A DNA stretch of 64,000 bases from Gongronella butleri. Taxonomy: Eukaryota > Mucoromycota > Mucoromycetes > Mucorales > Cunninghamellaceae. The stretch spans positions 124,001-188,000 of the forward strand of contig JAIWZP010000018.1 of assembly GCA_025201375.1 (NCBI GenBank), written 5' to 3'. Below, one piece after another: positions 45,845-58,424 of the stretch; the first letter of the stretch is position 1; every line of letters begins with the position of its first letter. A model generated the notes under the pieces. It saw nothing but the letters and a program-made list of their open reading frames with translations, ran no database searches and was not told the origin of the DNA. Both the position numbers and the translations under genes were made by a program.

Positions 45845-46518
45845 GCGTTGGTCGGATCAGACGGCGTCGTTTGCTCGGCTTTTCGAGCAAAAGAGTAAAA
45901 TAGAACAAAAAGAAAAGATAAGCGCTAAAAAGGGAGAATGCCAGGAGATCAAAAAGATTGTCTTTTTAACCCCTCAAACGGGTAAAATAATAATCCAGGG
46001 TCCGACGGGCAGGTCCAATTTTGCCATGGGTCAAAGTTGACGCCTGCGCCCCTTGTGCCACACGAATGACTCCCGATGACCGTGGAGAGTCGAAATGACC
46101 CGCCCCAGGGCTGCATGCTCATTGGAGCGCCGCCTCGGCTTGATTTGTCAGGCACACGGTCCCGCCGCCTCGCGTGCGACCCATGAGACGCAGCAGTGAT
46201 ACCGCGTAAATCGCTTGTTTGCCCACTTATGCCCCCCTCCTTTTTGTCATTCAAAAAGTGCACTGACCACCAGCATGTCGAGAACAATCGTTTTGAGTGT
46301 CTTCTGATGCTAAGACGCTACAAGACCTGAAAAAAAAACATTTGCAAAGAAATCTGATTTTCACTATTTTTGCTTTTTTTTTTTTTTTTTTGCTAGGCGA
46401 TCTTTGCAGTTCGTGGCATTGCATTGAGCACGCCTCGGCTCTCGGGCGTTCATTTTGCTGCTTTGGGTCGCTCGCTACGTACCCAGCTTCGTCACCCTGA
46501 CCACCAGCGATTTAAGCG
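45845..46518. other. Gene-free DNA
   Basis: No gene is seen. The region carries the promoter of the Mpv17-family gene and grades into the scarred repeat island that begins at about 46519. Confidence 0.4.
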
Positions 46519-47370
46519 TACAGTATCATATCATATGATAGACGGCCATCATCATGGTGAGACACAATGACAGGTATCAAATCATTCCATTACAGTAGAT
46601 GCTTTCCCCCCCCTTTTTGTAAATCTGGAATAAAAATCGAGAGTCGACCAGGCCTTTGTCGAGCAAATCGTCATTAAATACTGTATTTTGTTGAAAAAGT
46701 GGATTTTCTCTGCGAGTTTTAACCATTCATCGATGAAACTACAGTACTGTACGGTACAGTACTGGTCTCATTCGATAGAGATTCAGCGGGCACTTTCGAC
46801 AAGCTATCATAAAAGTGCCGCGCGTCGTTCTACCGGTTGCCGAAAACATCGAGGTTGAAATTTTTGATATGTTTGAACTGCTTTCACAAGCATACAGAAG
46901 TCACGCATCGGGCAAACTCGCAAACAAATATGATACTGTATTCATGAAATGACGCGGGCGAGCCCGTCTACCGGTAGTTCGAACTTCGAATAATGCAAAT
47001 TTCGTTGCGATCGCAGAAGAATTTAGATAACCTAGAAAGCGCTATAATTTTATGATAAAAATGTTGACATTTCGGAATTACTGTACGATTCATCTTCTGC
47101 TGCACAACGGCTCAACTGGCCTCTGGTTTTCAACATCATCCTCCTCATGCTGAAAAAGACGAGACAAAAGGGCTACAGTATGATACATACTGTATCATAA
47201 TACGGAGTATGATACATTGATACTGTACATACAGTAATTAAGATGATACCTACAGTATACTGTAAATACAGTACGGTACAGTACTGTACAGTACAGTGGT
47301 ACAGTAATATGATAAAGGGGTTTATTTACAGAGGCGAACATTCGATATTCGGCTATGAGTCTACAGTATG
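46519..47370 (+). repeat. Interspersed-repeat copy riddled with TACAGTA/TACTGTA heptamers
   Basis: The backbone matches the right-hand module of copy A (20640-21130): ctggaataaaaat, gtcgagcaaatcgtcatta, ctggttttcaac and others. Into it are set many TA-CAG-TA or TA-CTG-TA words (for example 46519, 46591, 46679, 46740, 46755, 46934, 47089, 47174, 47188, 47221, 47230, 47251, 47258, 47267, 47277, 47282, 47287, 47300 and 47364) and TATGATA/TATCATA words (46524, 46529, 46534, 46929, 47051, 47179, 47193, 47208, 47308). At 46588 the clean word cattagatgc reads catTACAGTAgatgc. Interpretation is in the findings. Confidence 0.8.
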
Positions 47371-48167
47371 TCTCTATGTTTTTCAAACTTTGTCGGTCTA
47401 TCGTGCTTCCAGAATTTTTTTTACAGCCTGCTCGCCCACTAGTGAAACTTGGGTCACGGCATAATAAGCTATGATATGGCCAGTGCTCGAGACGAAACTG
47501 CCCGATTTTTTTTGCACTCGAAAATGCCAAAAATTTCCTGTTTGTACTGTTTCGCATCCATCCGTCTATCTGCATGATTGATCCCGCTCAAAAATTACCG
47601 CGACGAATTCAGCGCAAAATTTGCAGCAAAAAAGCTTAAACGCCCAAAGCGCTACGACCACTTTTGAAAAATTCAGGGGTCACTCAGGGGTCATTCAGGG
47701 GTCACACATTTCATTCTCAGAAAATTCTGGGAAATGTCGTCGAACTCCGCGTGATCAATGCATCCCAAACAGGTAACTCCGACGATTTGCTATTGGCTGA
47801 CAAAATGGCAGGTCGCCCCAACTCTCGAAAAATGCCCAAAGGATGACGCATGAACGGCGATCGACTGAGAAAAAGTGCCTACTTCGGGCAAGATTTTTTT
47901 TGCAAAATTTAAGGTTTGACACTTCCAAATTAAGGTGCGTGGATTGCATGGAATTTTTATTTTTTTTGGTATGATATGCACATTAGTCTCAGATTTTCTG
48001 GAACTCAATATTTTAAGATTAGATTTTAAAATTGAATTTTACACATATAAAAAATGGAATTGCACATCTAAAATGCATTTCAGATCAATTATTTAAAATT
48101 TAAAATTGAATTTAAGTTATTTAAAAATTGATCTCGTTGTACTGTTTATGTGTAAATTGCAATAATA
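47371..48167. other. Gene-free, increasingly AT-rich DNA
   Basis: No gene. 47680-47705 carries three near-identical copies of ggggtcactca/ttcag. From about 47930 the base composition becomes strongly AT-rich, leading into the ORF at 48168. Confidence 0.45.
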
Positions 48168-48431
48168 ATGGAAAGTATAAATGATAAATTTAAAGCAAAT
48201 ATAAAAAGAAACATATTAGTTAAAAACATGAAAAAGTTCAACATTCAAGAATATAAAATAAAACAAAAAAATGGAACCTTTGAAATTTTTATGAAGATCA
48301 TGGATTCTAATAAAAGATTAAAGAAAGTGTATGAATTTACGCCTTATATAAAGAAAAATAAAAATAAAAGAAAATTGCATTTTGATGATGTTGAAACAAT
48401 AAAAATATTAAAAAAAATGAAGATAGAATAA
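48168..48431 (+). CDS. AT-rich lysine-rich ORF of unknown origin, 87 aa
   Basis: A complete frame, MESINDKFKANIKRNILVKN through FTPYIKKNKNKRKLH to ILKKMKIE and a TAA stop. Nearly every third codon position is A or T, and the protein is about one quarter lysine with many I and N. All confirmed genes in the window use mainly G or C in third position, so this frame is unlike its neighbours. It sits in an AT-rich stretch (about 47930-48560) just left of the foldback transposon. No domain is recognised. Possibilities are a fragment of organellar, plasmid, viral or other foreign DNA, or chance: in such AT-rich DNA a frame of this length is not impossible. Function unknown. Confidence 0.35.
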   Translation: MESINDKFKANIKRNILVKNMKKFNIQEYKIKQKNGTFEIFMKIMDSNKRLKKVYEFTPYIKKNKNKRKLHFDDVETIKILKKMKIE

Positions 48432-48643
48432 TATAATTTAGTTAAAAAATATTGAGTTAATGGCTACTATAGGCCTAACGTATAGTTGATGGTTCTATAA
48501 TGAACTTTTTTATGTGAGATCTATCAGCATATTGGAATTTTTTTTTTATTATTTTGCACATTTTTGTGCGCTGATGATGAGTGGACTGCAGCCTGGTAAA
48601 ATGACCGATGCAAAATTTTAAAACCCAACGATCAAGTACAGTA

Positions 48644-49060
48644 CAGTGCCCGGACAAAAAAAAGTTTCGCTGTGCATAATTCTCTGCAGTGCAAGGTATC
48701 AATTAATCGCGTTAATCTCTGCTGTATTGATCAATAATGGCTCCAGTGATATGAAATTTTGCAGGAACAATGATTTAAAAGTAAAAAAGCAATTCTAAAA
48801 TTATGAAATGGCTATGCCAAGCGGGTATTGAAATAGATCAAAAAAGGGATACCTGACGCGTCACGCGACGCGACGCGTACCTACGCGTATACAATGGCCT
48901 GTGGAGATGAATTGACGTTATGAACACCATCTCCAATTTTTTTGCAACGAGTGCAATGATGCCTAATTGTATTTTAAGAATCAATTCCATGTTACATGCA
49001 TTGCATCGGTGCTGTGATCGAATAATGTAAAATCATCATGTGACACGCTTCACGCGTCAG
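48644..49060 (+). repeat. Left arm of the foldback element
   Basis: Inverted partner of 49230-49650. Reads CAGTGCCCGG inward to cacgcgtcag. Relative to the right arm it lacks three bases near 49002 and one near 49033, and has t for g within the last 15 bases. Confidence 0.9.
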
Positions 49061-49229
49061 TTGCATCTGGAATAACAATTGCCATCTCTGTTATCTAATT
49101 TTAATCCCTAGTTGGCTTAAAACCATTGTACTTATTTAATTTGAAGGACTAGAATAGACTGTTATCGATTGGTTGACCAGTAGGAGCACTACGACCATGT
49201 TACGAAGGAAATCGCGACTTTTGACGCGT

Positions 49230-49650
49230 CTGACGCGTGACGCGTGTCACATGATGAATTTTACATTATTCGATCACAGCACCGATGCTGCAATGCATGT
49301 AACATGGAATTGATTCTTAAAATACAATTAGGCATCATTGCACTCGTTGCAAAAAAATTGGAGATGGTGTTCATAACGTCAATTCATCTCCACAGGCCAT
49401 TGTATACGCGTAGGTACGCGTCGCGTCGCGTGACGCGTCAGGTATCCCTTTTTTGATCTATTTCAATACCCGCTTGGCATAGCCATTTCATAATTTTAGA
49501 ATTGCTTTTTTACTTTTAAATCATTGTTCCTGCAAAATTTCATATCACTGGAGCCATTATTGATCAATACAGCAGAGATTAACGCGATTAATTGATACCT
49601 TGCACTGCAGAGAATTATGCACAGCGAAACTTTTTTTTGTCCGGGCACTG
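49230..49650 (-). repeat. Right arm of the foldback element
   Basis: Reverse complement of 48644-49060 with two small indels and one substitution. Its outer end reads ccgggCACTG and is followed by TA. Confidence 0.9.
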
Positions 49651-49679
49651 TACAGTACTGTACTGTAACAACGCGCTGC

Positions 49680-50570
49680 TACAGTATTCATCCCATTAGA
49701 TGCTTTGTCTCCTGTTTGTTCGTATGATAAATCTTCTGGAATAAAAAATATCACAAATCGGTAAGAAGGCGGCGGTTCTCGAGAAAATCGCCATTTACTA
49801 TAAGAAATCGTTGAAAAAAGCCGCTTTCTCCTCCGTCAGTATTGATCAGATCGCGGTGCAACTTGTTTCATTCGAGATTCGACAGAGATTCAGCAGCTGC
49901 ATTTGACACGTTGAAAAAAGCACTGTTGGTTCTTTTTTCTGTCGAGTTGTCGAGAAAAGCGAGTTTGAAAATTTATCCAGTGTTTGATCGACTTTTGCAA
50001 GCATGCAAAGTTCGTCCTCCATCGGGCACACAAACAATCTGAAAATGACACGCAAGTGCGTCTCTTTCGATCGATGCCATTTTCACCGCGATCCACAAAT
50101 TATCATATATTTATTTCGAGACCCTGTGCTATGATACGGTATCATACCGGTACGTAGGTAAATGATATCATAAAAAAAGTCGTGAAAATAACGGCATTTT
50201 GCAGGATTCATCTGCACAAAAAAACCAACAAGCTGACCTCTTCTGGTTTTTATCATAAAAGTTTGTATCATATGATACTGTAATAGGAAATGTAAAGTAC
50301 ACTCGTCAACAGCAGCCCAATCATTTCGTGAACACCAAGGTGCACTTCTTGACGAAAGGCTGATCGGTGATCGCCCTTGTGCCTTTTATTTTTTTGTAGG
50401 GTATGGTACTGTATGTACTGTATGAAAAGAGAAGCCAATGAAATAGCAAAGTGGAAGTGTTTTGCGGTGATCCAATCATGATTATACAGTACCTACCACA
50501 AAAAACGAAAAACGCAAAAGGTACTGTATCATACTGTACTTTGGCTTTGAGCAGTTCAGAGACGCGCTTT
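49680..50570 (+). repeat. Second scarred interspersed-repeat copy
   Basis: Matches copy A right module (20630-21130): catcccattagatgc, ctggaataaaaa, gagattcagcag, gcgtctctttcgatcgatgcc, gattcatctgcaca. Heptamers TACAGTA/TACTGTA occur at 49680, about 50276, 50404, 50413, 50486, 50523 and 50533, and TATGATA/TATCATA types are frequent (for example about 49733, 50131, 50142, 50266, 50271). Compared with the copy near 46.6 kb, the scars lie at different sites. Confidence 0.75.
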
Positions 50571-50744
50571 TCAGGTGTCATTCGCCCGACAATCAAAGGC
50601 GCGCGGGAAGAGCGCAAAAAAAAAAAAACCAAGACGAATGAGCTGTATGCGACGTGCGGGTACACCATGGCCTCGAATCATAGATGTAACGACAGGGTCG
50701 GTCATTGGATCAATCAATGTCAGAACTGGTTCATGTGATGCGTT

Positions 50745-51040
50745 TCACAAACCCGGCATTGGGGTGCGGGACGCCGCCCAAGGAGTGCTCTTTTGTGACA
50801 TTTTGGCCTCGTGATCAAGCTTGAGCTCGGGGTCCATGAACAGCGCAACAGATAGCAAGACACCCGAGCCATGTATGCCCTGAATCATGTCTAGCCAGCT
50901 TTGCTCCTCGAGTTGGCCATTGCCGCATGCTGTCATCGTGAAGCGCTGCGCCGAATTCGCGACATGGAGGATTGTTCCACCGGGTTCAGGGGGAAAATTC
51001 AGGCCCGCGCCCCAAACGACAACTCCGCCCTGCCCTATAA
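50745..51040 (-). pseudogene. Orphan 3' exon-like fragment, unknown family
   Basis: On the minus strand, an acceptor-like ttttattttatag at about 51040 leads into an open frame GGVVVWGAGLNFPPEPGGTI, continuing through RFTMTACGNGQLEEQSW and LSVALFMDPELKLDHEAKMS to a stop at 50745. It reads like coding sequence (no low complexity), but no 5' exons can exist upstream because the kinesin gene begins 110 bp away on the other strand. I do not recognise the family. It may be a gene end orphaned by rearrangement at the edge of the transposon island, or a short gene starting MTACGNGQ. Confidence 0.3.
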
Positions 51041-51149
51041 AATAAAAAAAAAAATCAAGCGCGGATCCAAGTTGATTTGCTTCTCTTTTCCCACTTTTTT
51101 CTTGGTCGTTGCCCTTTTTTTTTTCGTTCCATCCTCGCGTACCTGAAGG

Positions 51150-54720
<3,571 letters not shown>

Positions 54721-55401
54721 ATTACCCCCTTTTTTAGTTTTGTGCTTTAGAATCTGCCTCTCGTTTTATTTTTTCCCATTGTTGTATTTTGTTCTCATTT
54801 TCTTTCTGTTTGATTTCCATTCTCGTATTTCGGTTGTACCAGTAAAAGACGAACCTCTTTTTCTAAGCGTCCTGATTAAAATGGGCCCTTGCTTGGGTCT
54901 CCACAATATAGAAATCCCGAGAAATCACCAATTTCGAAAATTGGAATTTCTGACAGGGGTACAGTATGCGCCTGTTGCTAGTCAAATATATGCGTCTCAG
55001 ATCTGACTTGCGTATGGCCACGTCGGCGCGGCTCAAAAGACGCGTTCTGGAAACGTATTTCCGTTTATTATTATTATCTTATTATTATTATCAATTTAAT
55101 AGCTTGAAAAAAAAACATCTAAAAATGCTGATCGCTCAGCAACGTGCGCGTGGCACATCACAACGATTCGCGACGGCGGCACGCTGCGTTCCATGCGATA
55201 TTTCAGGGTTGCCATTTCACTACAAGATGAGGCATCCTAGTGCCTGGTTGGCCGCTATGTGATGAATAATCGCGAAATACGATGTTTTGTGGCTTTCATT
55301 CATTTTGAAATTAGCCAGGCTGTCCGGAAATTGGACCAGTGGATGTTTGACGCGGAATTTGAGGACAATGGGGTCAAAAACGGGTTCATTTATTCATAGT
55401 T
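54721..55401 (+). repeat. Gene-free DNA with a faint interspersed-repeat remnant
   Basis: No gene. Around 54900-55330 short words (aaattggaattt, gacaggggtacagt, ctgttgctagtcaaatatatgcgtctcag) recall the repeat family but are too diverged to align with confidence. A (tta)n run lies at 55066-55095. Confidence 0.4.
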
Positions 55402-55848
55402 CTAGTCGTCAATGGGCCTACAGACGATGTTTTGGCTGTGTCTGCTCTCAAAGGAGCACATTGTACCTGGCGGGCAGCATCCGCCATTGCCGCAGCAGCT
55501 CCAAGTGCGCGGGCAGCAGCCCTTGTTTGCGCACCCCATCATTTGGGTCGGGCAGCACCCAGTCTGGATGCAAAATGTGCTTGGTGCGCAGCAGAGCGCG
55601 TTTGGGCAGCATTGCGATCCATTGGGGCAGCACGAGTACCCTTGGCAGCTGAGGTGGCCTGCGTCGCACATGGGGCCGGTCGGTCGTTGCTGCCGCTTGG
55701 CCATGAGCGAGTGCATGGGCGTTCCAGAAAATGGGATCACCGTGGGTGGAAGATAGCCGCCGCGATCCTCGTCGGGCACCATGTGCAATTCGGGAGTCGG
55801 CGCCACCATCCAAGGAAGGAGCATCATTAGAACCAACGTGAGCTTCAT
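55402..55848 (-). CDS. Secreted cysteine-rich protein with CC-type repeats, 148 aa
   Basis: Single exon. A signal peptide (MKLTLVLMMLLPWMVAPTPE) precedes a region with YLPPTVIPF and MAKRQQRPTGP, where KR could be a processing site. The second half is a dense array of cysteine pairs: MCDAGHLSCQGYSCCPNGSQ, then CCPNALCCAPSTFCIQTGCC, then GCCPRTWSCCGNGGCCPPGT. The spacing resembles granulin/CCP-like secreted modules of fungi, rich in disulfides. It is probably exported or wall-bound. There is no GPI signal, because the tail ends VCRPIDD. No enzymatic motif is present. The start at 55848 is chosen because it begins the hydrophobic signal; the upstream frame crosses an A run. Confidence 0.78.
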   Translation of the reverse strand: MKLTLVLMMLLPWMVAPTPELHMVPDEDRGGYLPPTVIPFSGTPMHSLMAKRQQRPTGPMCDAGHLSCQGYSCCPNGSQCCPNALCCAPSTFCIQTGCCPTQMMGCANKGCCPRTWSCCGNGGCCPPGTMCSFESRHSQNIVCRPIDD

Positions 55849-56516
55849 GGCGAGGCAGTGGGCGGCGTGTGTCCAGGACAAAAACAAAAAAAAAAAAAAA
55901 AGGACAAAAAAAGACATACATACTAGGTGATTTATAGCAATTGGTGTGGGGTGGTGCCTCCTATTTTTTCACCCTGCATTCCGTGGTCACAAGCTCATCT
56001 GGCTCGCTCGCGTCGCGAAGTTGGGCTTGCTGCATGTCCTCCTTCCCCACAAATAGGGAGATGCCGGCCTTTGAGCCAAGGAAGACGCCATAGAAATCGA
56101 CTCGCTCATCCCCAATGGCCATCTCTTTCTCTCACTCGTTCACTGTTATGGTTACTTGGATGGCGTCTTTAAGGCGGGAATAAAGCGTGTTTCGAAAAAA
56201 GCACGATTCCTCAGTCCTGAGCGCGTCATCAATTGCCCGACTTTTTTTTTTTTTTTTTTCGTGTCGTCATGCAAGCAATGATGTCTCCTGAACAAGCACG
56301 TCTGCGTGGGAAATGGATGATGAGGATTGGACAAGCAGTGCGTTTTATTATGATACAAGGGGGGATTGCGTGTGCTGTCGCGAGAATTGAGGGGTAGTGG
56401 GCCGCGTGTTCGTCAGTATTGGATGGAGAGTTTACAAGACGTGGTCGATGCAGAGTGAGGAGGCGGAAAAAAAAAAGGTTGATGTGCGTGACACAAAAGG
56501 GGATGCATGGATGTTT
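55849..56516. other. Gene-free DNA between two minus-strand genes
   Basis: Promoter side of the cysteine-rich protein gene and 3' side of RPL33. No supported gene. A poly-T tract lies at about 56241-56260. Confidence 0.45.
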
Positions 56517-57124
56517 TTAGATGTTCGAGGGGTAGAGCATCTGAAAAAGAAGAAAAAAAAAGAAAAAAAATGAGCAAACGAGCAATGGGATCAGGGCCAG
56601 TGAGCCCATTAAAGGCAACTTACGACGCGGATGGACGAGCCAAAGGACTTGGGGGGCAAGTTGTTGCGGAAACGAGCCTTGACGACGCCGCTGGTGCCGT
56701 GGGTGCGGGCAATGCGGCCCCAGATGACGCGGATCTTGGAGCCGTTCTTCTCCTTGTTGGCGCGGTACACGTAGGCGACGCGCTTGCCGAGGTAGAATTG
56801 CGCGTCCTTGGTCGTTTGGACGCCCTCGACCTGGAGAAGCGACACGTTGGGGTTCTGGCTGCGCTTGGCACGTTCGTAGCCCAAAACGCGGCCCTTGGCG
56901 TAAAGACTATGGCAGAATTAAAAAAAAAAAAGAGAAAATGAGCCCATCGCCATGCCAACTTTCAGAAAAAATGGAGACGCATCCATCCATCTATCATGAC
57001 ATGGCATCCATCCATCCCATGGAGCCCCTCCACGCATCCATCCGATGGTCGTGTGGTCTCTCAGTATGGAATTGAATCGTTCTCAAGCTCGTTTGGGTGG
57101 GTGTACGTACCGATCACCAGCCAT
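56517..57124 (-). CDS. RPL33: 60S ribosomal protein eL33 (RPL33/L35A), 106 aa
   Basis: Three exons (57124-57111, 56906-56624, 56540-56517) sum to 321 nt, 107 codons, close to yeast Rpl33 (107 aa). The product reads [80 protein letters not shown] and ends RVMLYPSNI. It is a core component of the large ribosomal subunit. First and last coding exons are only 14 and 24 nt. Intron 1 contains a CATC/ATCC tandem-like stretch (about 56981-57045), similar to intron 1 of RPL24. The 3' exon encodes just the MLYPSNI tail plus stop. Confidence 0.95.
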
Positions 57125-57359
57125 TGTGTAAGAAATAAGGGAAAAAAGTGGGGGTAAAAAAAAGGAAACTAGCAAAGAACCAGGCCCATGCGTCTGCCTT
57201 TCTTTTTTTTCATGTGGCAATCTCAAGGGTCCAATCACAATGCAAGTGGTCCGTTCCCGCCCAGCAGAGTGAGTACAAAAAGGCAAGCGGCCATGGCCCA
57301 CAAATTGATTATTTTTCTTCTTTGTTCTTTTTCCCTTTTTTTCTGCTATGTGTTGAGCT

Positions 57360-57882
57360 ATGGCTACCAAGGACGACGCCAACGACAAGGAGGCCACTGC
57401 GGCTTCCACGATACCAATTCCCAAAGCGACGACGGCCACGGACACTGATACCACCAATTTGGAAGAGAAAAAACGAACAACGTCGCTTTCTGACGTCCAG
57501 GACCCTCACTCGCCACCCCCACCCGCCTACCAACCAAGCATACACCATCACCATAGCCTGTCGCACCATCGTTATTCGCAACTTGTGCCTTCTTCCTCTG
57601 GTAATTGCTCTCTTTTTATCAGCAGTGAAGCGTTTTGCCACTCACTCTTTTTATTTTTTTTTATTTCTTCCTCTACAGTGTATTATTATCAGCCCACGCC
57701 GTTGCCACAGACCGTCATTGTGCATGATACGCCCTCCAGATCCAAAGATGCCTGCTGCTGGGGCTGGTAAGCACGGCATTGGAGCAATGGTGTGGAAAAA
57801 GATGCTCATTTTTGTCCTTTTTGTTTGTTTTAGTGTTGCCGGTCTCATTCTTTGCTTTGGTGCCAAAGAATTCTGCTTCTGA
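57360..57882 (+). CDS. CYSTM-like small cysteine-rich membrane protein, 125 aa
   Basis: Three exons (57360-57600, 57679-57766, 57834-57882) sum to 378 nt, 126 codons. A hydrophilic start (MATKDDANDKEATAASTIPI) and a proline/histidine region (SPPPPAYQPSIHHHHSL) lead to YYYQPTPLPQTVIVHD. The C-terminus, joined across intron 2, reads KDACCWGCVAGLILCFGAKE, then FCF. A short Cys-rich hydrophobic tail behind a Pro/Tyr-rich region is the CYSTM layout, tail-anchored proteins linked to stress tolerance. The His run is unusual. It is divergent from RPL33, with about 235 bp between starts, a shared promoter region. Confidence 0.68.
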
Positions 57883-58097
57883 TCAGCCTGCATGAACGCA
57901 TCCTCATCATCTCTCCTTTTTTTATTTATTTTCATTGTGCGCATTCCCCCGTTTGATCCAAAATTGCAATAAAACGACATGTTGATCATCCTCCAATCCA
58001 TGCATCCAATGGCATTTACGTATCTAGAGCTTGACGAGTATTGGGCAATGGAGCAACGCTTGACAAGGTTTCAAAGGCACCATGGCGTCCGCCCGCC

Positions 58098-58139
<42 letters not shown>

Positions 58140-58424
58140 ATGATTGCGGCATGGACCCCCACCATGCAGGAGGCAGCAAGGAGGTTCATCCTTGTCCCCT
58201 GGACCGTCAATGGCAACATGTCTCGGCATCTCGGTCAGGAACAGAAGAACCAAGAAAAAGAGACACGCACGCCATTTTTTTTTATTCCAAAGAGCGATTA
58301 GAGTGAAAACGGGACGGTAAAATTACAATTGGGGCGTGCCATGGACTACGTCGTGATTGTAGGTGTCGTGGATGCAAGCCCATGCCGCGCACAGCGCCGG
58401 CGACCAAGTGGATGAAATCATTTT
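57883..58424. other. Convergent 3' region
   Basis: Space between the CYSTM-like gene and APN2. It contains a T tract of about 38 bases at 58100-58137. No gene is supported; frames here are translations of the T tract. Confidence 0.5.

Larger units (their letters stand above)
48644..49650. mobile_element. Foldback element with ~420-bp inverted arms and Tc1/mariner-type ends (1007 bp)
   Basis: The element starts CAGTGCCCGGACAAAAAAAA and ends with its reverse complement, flanked by TA on both sides (48642-48643 and 49651-49652), the target duplication of Tc1/mariner elements. The left arm 48644-49060 and right arm 49230-49650 are inverted copies that differ only by one 1-nt indel, one 3-nt indel (gca) and one substitution, so the element is young or homogenised. 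A 169-bp spacer separates them. The arms contain several ACGCGT palindromes. No transposase frame fits inside, so it is non-autonomous. It is inserted directly next to TACAGTA (left, 48637) and TACAGTACTGTACTGTA (right, 49651). Confidence 0.9.

Noticed and set aside
46519..47320. TACAGTA array as a simple microsatellite or CRISPR-like array
   Set aside because: Units are scattered at irregular spacing within an alignable host repeat and occur singly at TA sites. There is no regular spacer and no cas gene.
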